Positions 1-6,300 of a stretch of 16,302 nucleotides of DNA are shown here, one piece after another. Made by a program: the position numbers and the translations under genes. Under the pieces are notes generated by a model. That model saw only the letters and a program-made list of their open reading frames with translations. It was not told the DNA's origin and made no database searches. Where the stretch lies: positions 1-16,302 of the forward strand of contig JAOXYB010024102.1 in NCBI GenBank assembly GCA_028565635.1, given 5' to 3'. The first letter of the stretch is position 1. Each line of letters begins with the position of its first letter. The stretch comes from Phoronis ovalis. Taxonomy: Eukaryota; Phoronida; Phoronidae.

Positions 1-577
1 TTCATCATACCAGATTAACGTTTTTTTATTTCTGTAGGTAAACCTGTATAATACGAACAACATCTTGCATGAAAAAAACGTCTAGAGTCACAGATCATGA
101 ACTTATGACACAGGCAATACATTTTATATACAAACTATCAAACATTTGCTGGAGAGAAAGGGAAGTACTGTCTATCAAATTATACGCATGGTTACCATCA
201 TGCAATGAACGCTAAAATAGAATGAAGAACTATTTTCTTTGATTATATATTAATAACATCAGCACAACAAAGGTTCACTTTTCTTTAGCAGCAATTCTGG
301 AAAAGGTGCCACCATCGTCTTGGTGGCTGGATCACTTGGTTAGGAGCTTTGTTTATCGCTATTCATACCTTTATCCTAACTCATGCAAATGCCTGTAGAT
401 TCAATATTGATAATAGCTGCCACATCCAATCAAAAATTTAACAAAAATAACAAATCCAATCCAATTTATTGAAGACAGCAATTCAATTTATTTTGTAAAT
501 GGCAGTGGGTAGAATACCGTTTTCGAATTTTTGAACGATAGCAATTTAGAAATAAAAATATACAAAGTAAATCCGAA
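1..577. other. Gene-free AT-rich interval
   Basis: No supported gene. A GC-richer patch at about 296-345 contains an 18-codon minus-strand stretch ending in a stop at 277-275 (SSHQDDGGTFSRIAAKEK), which could be a terminal exon of an unseen gene but has no confident acceptor. Confidence 0.3.
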
Positions 578-648
578 ATGTCACCGTTGTCTCACACTGC
601 CAAGCCAAAACTATTCGAGTCCGCACCAGTCGAGAAGCCTTATCGGCC
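578..648 (+). CDS. Weak candidate: short GC-rich first exon
   Basis: ATG at 578-580 opens 23 codons, MSPLSHTAKPKLFESAPVEK then PYR, and ends at a donor-like CGGCC|GTAAGG (GT at 649-650). If unspliced it reaches TAA two codons later. The stretch from about 590 to 650 is clearly richer in G and C than its surroundings. The minus strand is also open here. No homology is recognised, no clear TATA box is seen upstream, and any continuing plus-strand gene would overlap the NLR locus. It could equally be a conserved repeat fragment. Confidence 0.15.
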
Positions 649-719
649 GTAAGGTTTGTTTTTATTTTGTTATTTGAATGTGCAATATAGTTAAAACTTA
701 GATGTGTTCACTGGACTCT

Positions 720-945
720 GATACGACAGCTCACGGCTAAATGTAATTAATGGATGTTCACTATCGGCCTATTCCAAATAGTACATTATTTCCTCAGATA
801 TAGAAAAACATTATAAGAATAATCCCAAGCGTGTACATCACAATATGTTCAGTGTAAGCAGAATTTGTTGAGTGATATTCCACATGAGAAATCATCAGCC
901 AGTTTTATATAGCAAAAGGTCCTATGGTAAATCACCGGCCGACGT
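720..945 (+). repeat. Dispersed repeat copy related to 5462-5560
   Basis: GCTCAC followed by TAAATGTAATTAATGG here matches GCTCAC and TAAATGTGATTAATGG at 5463-5489. A second block, GCCAGTTTTATATAGCAAAAGG with TCCTA near 897-924, matches GGCTGGTCTTACATATG then AAGTGGTCCTA near 5508-5536. The copy here carries about 130 nt extra between the two blocks. No protein is recognised in either copy. Confidence 0.3.
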
Positions 946-1014
946 AGTACAAACTATCGTGTGCATGCTTTTTTAAAAAAAAGTTAAGACAAACTGTACT
1001 TCTAAATTATCCAT

Positions 1015-1020
1015 TTTATT
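1015..1020 (-). promoter_or_regulatory. Poly(A) signal AATAAA for the NLR gene
   Basis: AATAAA on the minus strand lies about 212 nt past the stop codon at 1232-1234. It is followed within 30-50 nt by a GT/T-rich stretch (GTTTGTCTTAACTTTTTTTT), as expected for a cleavage and polyadenylation site. It gives a plausible 3' UTR and supports the exon ending at 1232 as terminal. Confidence 0.45.
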
Positions 1021-1231
1021 TGTGTTTCTCATTTATACATTTTGATAACAAAATACAATCTATACGCCGTTTCGAACACGCTGACCTAAACTAATTGTAA
1101 ACTAGTTAATACTTTGAATATGTGCATGCTAAGCTAGAAATTACGTCAGAAAATACCCTAAACCAAAGAGTATATATTCGGTGACACTGTTGAAATTAAA
1201 TCTTCCATATCAAACTGCTAGCTGTATTATC

Positions 1232-3352
1232 TCAACAATTAAATCTATGTTCCATAACAAAAGATGAGTGAGGCACCAGCTGATCAGCATGTTCCCACTT
1301 CACTGTTGTGATGGAACTCCGGCTTCGAAAAACACAATGAACTTTGCGCATCTGAAGTTTCAGATTCATTTTTTTATCTTTACAGATTCTCTCTATATTA
1401 GTAGCTGTTTCAGAGGAAAAAATGCATGTATCAGAGAGTGTAATGTTCAGTTCCCTCCAGCAATGATCACTGCTTAAACATCTTATAAATTGGTCTTCAA
1501 ACTTTGCAAACATACTACTACTAGTAACATAGACCATAGAACTAGTTAGTACAAGTGTTTTTACTTCCTTGCACTGGTACATGATGTACTGGGTTAGAAC
1601 ATCATATGATGAACTACGCTCAAGTGAATCGAAAACAAATACGAAAGTTTGTAGTGGGCCACACACAGTAATAATCTCATTTAATGCCTTCACTAACTTT
1701 AAAATATTAGTACGTTGAGAAGTTAGTAAAGCAATTTCTTTTTTCTCTACATGTTTTACACTTTTAAAGAGTTTAACTAAATACTCTTCGTAACCTTCTG
1801 CAGGAGCCTTTAAATATGCATACCTATTAAAGAATTCATTGTAACAAACAACTAGATCTTGCTGATATTCACCAATATCACGCACACGTACCTCATGTGG
1901 CTCTACAACTAGAGACAAACAGTCCTTGTTATCTATTTTCTCTAGATAGTTATGACAAACCCAATCAATATTTGACGTATCTCCATCCCATACACGTAAA
2001 GAAACTGACTTACAAGCAAGTACATTAATCATCAGCTGCTTACAACGATGCCGATCCTTTTCCCTCGGGAAATACATTTCCATTAGTCTCATTTGTTTAC
2101 TTTTCGTAATTTTATTTAAATAACACAATAGTGTTTCGTTAGAATAAATACAAGGATTTACTGTACACATTATACTTTCTATCTTATCTGTTTGATTAAT
2201 TATAACATCACATTTTTGCAATGCGCCAGCATCCAAATTAAAGTATATCTTGCCCGGCAGCTTTCCTGACAGTAAACTAATCATTTGGGGAAACAGTTCT
2301 TGTGGACACATGTCATAACATAATTTGAATGCTCCAGAGAGCTTGTAATGCTCAGGCATATAACTGAAACGAGTTCCGGAAAATGAATACGAAAAACCGA
2401 TAGTAAGCATTGATCCAACATTGCTTGAGGTATCTTTGCTTATGGTATCAACAGGAGCATCAAAAATAATCTGTTTAATACAATTTAAATCACTTTCGGA
2501 ACCCTCGGAAAAACTTAATTCAAAAACAAATTTTAAAACAGGGGACCAATCCTTAGAGCTAAGAAAACTAAGATTTGGTAGTTGTTTGTGGTGTATTTTG
2601 CATGCAGCAAAATATTCCTGGAAACTTTTATGTATAAAATAGTAAATATCAACTGGATCTAGGAGTGAATAACTTTCATCGCATACTAAGAATCCACAAT
2701 CAACCATATCATTATCAATATCCCCAATATCTCCTTTCTTGTAAGTTACCATTTTAGCTTCCAAACCTTTAAAAGCAAGCTCTCCTAACCCAATAGAAAG
2801 TGCTTTGACCCTTTTCCCCAACTTCTTGATACTAATGATTTTACCCGCTTTTGCACAGTAGCGTCTAACCACAGTTCTCACAATATCTTGGAACAGTTGA
2901 GTTACTGTGGTAAATATTATATTTTCATTTTCCTCTGCTAAAATAATTATGAAGACCAAGCATAGAGGTGTTCTACTCAATTCTTGCACTTGCATGTTGG
3001 TACTTAATAGATAATTAAGACGCTTCTTTAACTTTGTTTTTGATCTGGTCTTGCAGTAATGTTCTGTGTATTTTTTTACAAACTCGTTTGCTTGTTGAAG
3101 CTCAAATCCTTTATTTGACAATATGGTATGGAAATTAGTAAATTTACTGAGATGACCACATCTTGATGTCACAATGATAGATACGTCGGTCATTATATCG
3201 CCATTCAGAAGCTTATTTAATTGTTCATTTTCTTGTACTAGTTCATCATATCCATCAAAAATGAATAGGACATCCTTTTCGTTACATGTTATAAGTGTCC
3301 ATACATCTTTTCTACTCTTAGGGAAATCTTCAGGCAACAGTTTTTGAGTCAT
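1232..3352 (-). CDS. Main NACHT exon: Walker B to unrecognised C-terminus
   Basis: This 706-codon open frame continues the NACHT domain after the P-loop. KLLPEDF at residues 4-10 is the usual segment before Walker B. Walker B is VLFIFDGYDEL (28-38), with D33 and the DE pair at 36-37. Sensor 1 is IIVTSR (59-64), and RTPL (127-130) fits the conserved proline-containing helical-domain motif. FIHKSFQEYFAA (239-250) is the winged-helix signature with H241. From about residue 260 to 706 I recognise no domain; a few L/I-rich stretches recall decayed leucine-rich repeats, but no repeat period is evident. The ATG at 3352 is probably not the true start: it merely follows a stop in this frame, and Walker A sits just upstream in another frame. 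TGA/TAG-free length of 2.1 kb indicates recent selection. Confidence 0.8.
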   Translation of the reverse strand: MTQKLLPEDFPKSRKDVWTLITCNEKDVLFIFDGYDELVQENEQLNKLLNGDIMTDVSIIVTSRCGHLSKFTNFHTILSNKGFELQQANEFVKKYTEHYCKTRSKTKLKKRLNYLLSTNMQVQELSRTPLCLVFIIILAEENENIIFTTVTQLFQDIVRTVVRRYCAKAGKIISIKKLGKRVKALSIGLGELAFKGLEAKMVTYKKGDIGDIDNDMVDCGFLVCDESYSLLDPVDIYYFIHKSFQEYFAACKIHHKQLPNLSFLSSKDWSPVLKFVFELSFSEGSESDLNCIKQIIFDAPVDTISKDTSSNVGSMLTIGFSYSFSGTRFSYMPEHYKLSGAFKLCYDMCPQELFPQMISLLSGKLPGKIYFNLDAGALQKCDVIINQTDKIESIMCTVNPCIYSNETLLCYLNKITKSKQMRLMEMYFPREKDRHRCKQLMINVLACKSVSLRVWDGDTSNIDWVCHNYLEKIDNKDCLSLVVEPHEVRVRDIGEYQQDLVVCYNEFFNRYAYLKAPAEGYEEYLVKLFKSVKHVEKKEIALLTSQRTNILKLVKALNEIITVCGPLQTFVFVFDSLERSSSYDVLTQYIMYQCKEVKTLVLTSSMVYVTSSSMFAKFEDQFIRCLSSDHCWRELNITLSDTCIFSSETATNIERICKDKKMNLKLQMRKVHCVFRSRSSITTVKWEHADQLVPHSSFVMEHRFNC

Positions 3353-6300
3353 TCATGAGATTTCCTGTCAAATCACGTACCTTGAGGAGAAATACCATCT
3401 TAAACTTCTCTACTCCATACAGATTTTCTCCTTTTCCTTTTCCCCGAGCCCAAGTATAAGCCATTTTTTTGCTGAGTGTAGTTTTCCCAGTTCCAGCATT
3501 TCCTTCAATCAGAACGTAGTTTGAACTTGGTGAAGATGTTGAGGAGTAACTGGGATGGAATATTTTGCAGATATCAACATCTTACCTACAATACATAGTA
3601 TGCGTGTCTTGTATGTCATTCAAAATAAAAGTGTTAACCAGTTAATAACGCGTAATTAATTAACGGCATGAATAAAAACTGCAATTTAGAATTCAATTTA
3701 TTGTAATTTTATGATACCTGTACTGTAGGAGTAACTGGGATGAAATATTTTGTAGATATCAATTTCTTTCCTAAAATATTATGCATACGACTTTTATCTC
3801 ATTCAGAATTATATTGCTGGCTTTCGATTGCATTTGTGACTGGTGTGAATAGAGCGTAATTAATGAACGATATAAATAGAAACTGCAGTTAAGATTTAAC
3901 TTACTGTAATATTAAGATGGTTGTACAAATACAAAACTGAAATCTACCTTTACCATAAAATGAATGTTAATTACTTAACTGAGAAACTACATGAAACAAC
4001 TGCCTGAGGTATGAGGGATGAGGTATTTTTATGTTGACATTGGTCATTTGGTATATTACCTTGCACTTAAATTATAGCTATTAAAATGCTGAAATTATTA
4101 GTGTGATAAAAGTTCAAATTATTGCTTAAGAAATGCAACAATTAAGTAGCATAAGGATATCCTCTATTACCTTTGCGTGCCTTCGTACACCTGCAGTTTT
4201 TGTCTTGTTTGTGTTTAATGTTGTTCATGAATTTAACCTTAATATTATGTTTCTCGGCAATTTTATCAGCAGTTAGACCTTTATAAAAATGTGTAAATAC
4301 TTATTCTGGAATCTTACAACTTTGCAACATGTAGTTCCTCAGTTAGGTAGTGGACTTTTAAGTTTTAAGGTAAAGTTACATTAGCGCAGCTGTAACGAAA
4401 AACTCTGGCAATCAAGAAGACGTGCGTTGTTTTGATAACTCACCAACTATCCTTTCTATTCTGTCTATCAATAACAGTAAGTGTAGTATATATTTTATCA
4501 AGAGCCACTTTGAAACCTTTATTCCATAGTACAGGTGTAACGTAAGCATTCCTGACATAATGTGTTTTGAGCTTTGAAACAACAAATTCAAGAATATCAT
4601 CAGGTTCTGAAAACAGAAAAAGATCAGAATGCATGTTAAGCTTACTGAGTGGACATCATGTTGTCGAAAATTTCGCATTTTGTAGGTTTTTCGAGCTGAG
4701 CCTTGAAATAACGAAGAAGCAAAATGTCTTTATGAATAATTATATTTTCGACTTGTGAGCTTTTAGTTTGTTGTTCAGTGATAGGAAATTCAAATATTCT
4801 AAATTTTGTAATTACAGAAATTCTACGTCTTTGATTTTCTTGCTATATTCCAATGAGTTTTACTTCTTTTTGTTGTCGAAAGAAAACAAGTAAAAAATAA
4901 AAAAAATATAAAAATTGATAAATTTGGGTTCCATGACAACGATCAAATTAAATTGCTAACGTAAAATTGCAAAGTAAGTTTACAGTTCCAAAGAAAATCC
5001 ATTTTACACTTCGTTGTAGGTGCAGTATGATAATTTGCTTTAGAGAATCAGATCATATCGAACAGAATATGAAGGGCCAACACATGTAAAGATGTCTTGT
5101 AACGCAGTTTAACGCCACCGTAACCAGCGTGATGTAGTATGTTATAGTTAGGGAAGTCTAACATAGACTTTGCTATATGCAACTACAGTTTCATACAACG
5201 TCAATTTTTTGAAATTTCACTTTATTTTAAGCAAAATATACATTCTTATTCAATAATTAGCTTGCACATGATACCGGCAGTTCAATTTTAAACAATAGAT
5301 CTTCTAGTGCGGAGAATTGTCCGTTGTGCAAATTTTGAACACGTAGTTCCTCTAAACTTGAAACCAAGAAATGCACAAAACCAATCTCATCGGAAAGCTG
5401 ACTATATTGTGGAACTGTTTAGCAAGTTAGGTATTATATTAGCCCCACGGAATGAACATAGAGCTCACATGTTAAATGTGATTAATGGTAGTGACACGAA
5501 CCGAGGGCTGGTCTTACATATGAGCAAGTGGTCCTAATTTGCAAATATATAAGAACCAGACTAGGTATGTTTACGCGTGTAAAACATATTTCAAACAATG
5601 GGAGATGATCTGCAAACAGTGTAAGGCCAGGTGCGGTTTAAAATAGTCACACATATCACACAATATACTAAAATACTAGTAGTACAGTGTAAATCTGCGA
5701 ACTTATGCAAATACGCCCCACAATATACATTATTGTTGACGTAAAGAAGAAGGAAATGTTCCCAGAAGTTTTTGACAGAACGTGAATCGATACAGATATA
5801 CACCTAGAATAGCATAGTCTGCAGTTTATCCTTGCATATTTGTTTATAGGTCTTTCGAAGCCAGCCACTTAAAATTAACGTGACAACAAGGTTGGACGCA
5901 GTGCTGAAGGCAGGTTCCTGAAGAAAACACTCTCTTAGGGCATACACCTAGTCCTATTCATCAATAGCTTTTCATGTTGTCACTAGTTATAACCCTGCGT
6001 AGACATTTCTCTCGATTATACTGTAGCTTAAGTGAATCGTGTACCTACCCATACCAACTTATCTAGTACAAATTATGCATCTGTAGTCATATTTTACAGC
6101 CGTCACCTCGTTTTAGACGAAAGTATGCTTCACATTCCATTTACTAATGTCGAACTGTGCACGTGTGGATGATCGTCATAATAATACAAATAAGTAGGAA
6201 GAAAATAAAATGGTACCCACCTTGACATTGCACTTCAGAATCCCATACAAATGGGTGGCCTACAACCGTGACTGACAACATGAAAAGCTTTTGATGAATA

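Noticed and set aside
3367-3382. Donor-like AAG|GTACGT and acceptor-like TTTGACAG that would splice out part of RDLTG
   Set aside because: The intron would be only 16 nt, below any known spliceosomal minimum, and the encoded VRDLTGNL is conserved NACHT sequence, so it is coding.
4412-4678. 88-codon minus-strand frame over exon 5
   Set aside because: It is a different frame from the one encoding the pre-NACHT pattern and has a membrane-like random composition; a shadow of exon 5.
5591-5868. Two overlapping minus-strand frames of 66-70 codons
   Set aside because: Cysteine- and isoleucine-rich low-quality translations with no family resemblance and no fit to the NLR exon phases; the area is intronic.
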